Below are positions 63,911 to 64,000 of a stretch of DNA of 64,000 nt, piece by piece; positions within the stretch are counted from its first letter, which is position 1; the number at the start of each line of letters is the position of its first letter. Origin of the DNA: Candidatus Methylobacter oryzae (lineage in GTDB: Bacteria > Pseudomonadota > Gammaproteobacteria > Methylococcales > Methylomonadaceae); assembly GCF_003994235.2 (NCBI RefSeq), contig NZ_RYFG02000115.1:39409-103408 (forward strand), given 5' to 3'. The notes below the pieces were generated by a model. It saw only the letters and a program-made list of their open reading frames with translations, searched no databases and was not told the DNA's origin. Both the position numbers and the translations under genes were made by a program.

Positions 63911-64000
63911 GGCTAAAGGCTAAAGGCTAAAGGCTAAAGGCTAAAGGCTAAAGGCTAAAGGCTAAAGGCTAAAGGCTAAAGGCTAAAGGCTAAAGGCTAA
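63911..64000. repeat. Heptanucleotide tandem array (GGCTAAA)n
   Basis: Nearly 13 perfect copies of the 7-base unit GGCTAAA run from 63911 to the window edge and probably continue. It begins 11 bases past the hpnH stop. Because 7 is not a multiple of three, copy-number changes would shift any frame, but no frame is evident here. Single degenerate units of similar sequence stand at 37531-37545. Confidence 0.95.

Noticed and set aside
63911..64000. CRISPR or telomere-like array
   Set aside because: A 7-base perfect unit with no spacers is a simple tandem repeat; nothing else indicates a chromosome end.

Overview
The window looks like chromosomal DNA from a motile, Gram-negative gammaproteobacterium that makes hopanoids, most likely a type I methanotroph or methylotroph (Methylomonadaceae-like). 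The assignment is an inference. It rests on gammaproteobacterial gene orders (fliEFGHIJK, rpsF-rpsR-DUF2232-rplI, mfd-csiV, miaB-phoH-ybeY-corC, fabA-fabB, prfB..lysS), a large hopanoid cluster with its own squalene synthase, a methenyl-tetrahydrofolate cyclohydrolase of the FchA type, and a CopC/CopD copper pair. No methane monooxygenase or methanol dehydrogenase gene is in the window.

Layout. 0-8.1 kb: end of an FlrC/FleR-like sigma-54 activator, then fliE-fliK behind a well-spaced sigma-54 promoter. 8.2-11.8 kb: ribosomal genes rpsF, rpsR and rplI with an embedded DUF2232 membrane protein, then waaA. 11.9-15.2 kb: a YcgR-type PilZ gene, fchA, a Pro-Arg-His tRNA cluster, a decayed tyrosine-integrase fragment and a 32-residue membrane peptide ORF. 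15.2-23.2 kb: CNNM/CBS protein, POT transporter, a small secreted protein, mfd, csiV. 23.6-25.9 kb: a PAS protein and a poly-HAMP chemoreceptor that together resemble a split Aer. 26.2-31.5 kb: miaB-phoH-ybeY-corC, phhB, a lipoprotein and a small protein. 31.7-35.4 kb: pgaBCD, with no pgaA beside it. 35.7-45.4 kb: flavin reductase-like protein, ycgN, PHP phosphoesterase, ABC exporter, slt, fabA, fabB, ttcA, SAM hydrolase-like protein. 45.6-49.2 kb: prfB (programmed +1 frameshift) and lysS, separated by a two-gene HEPN cassette. 49.4-54.2 kb: gloB, dxs, copD-like, copC-like. 54.5-63.9 kb: hopanoid genes hpnO, hpnN, hpnG, shc, squalene synthase and the divergent hpnH.

How the genes work together. 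Dxs feeds the MEP isoprenoid pathway, squalene synthase and Shc make hopene, HpnH and HpnG extend it through adenosylhopane, HpnO would aminate the side chain, and HpnN would move hopanoids toward the outer membrane. FliE-FliK build the basal body, export apparatus and hook-length ruler. YcgR and PgaCD are both c-di-GMP-linked in other bacteria and may couple motility to biofilm.

Most unusual signal. A dispersed 51-bp element (17 codons) has no stop codon in any of its six frames, carries a hairpin with compensatory base changes, and lies inside or at the end of three unrelated proteins: Slt (tandem array plus a lone copy in another frame), TtcA (C-terminal tail) and squalene-hopene cyclase (C-terminal tail, antisense). 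Other repeat families are a ~55-bp two-hairpin REP-like element (five copies), ATCCGTG fold-backs (two sites, one split by two copies of the former), a GGCTAAA heptamer array at the right edge, and a complex fold-back after lysS. The second candidate of interest is the HEPN plus unknown-partner cassette between prfB and lysS.
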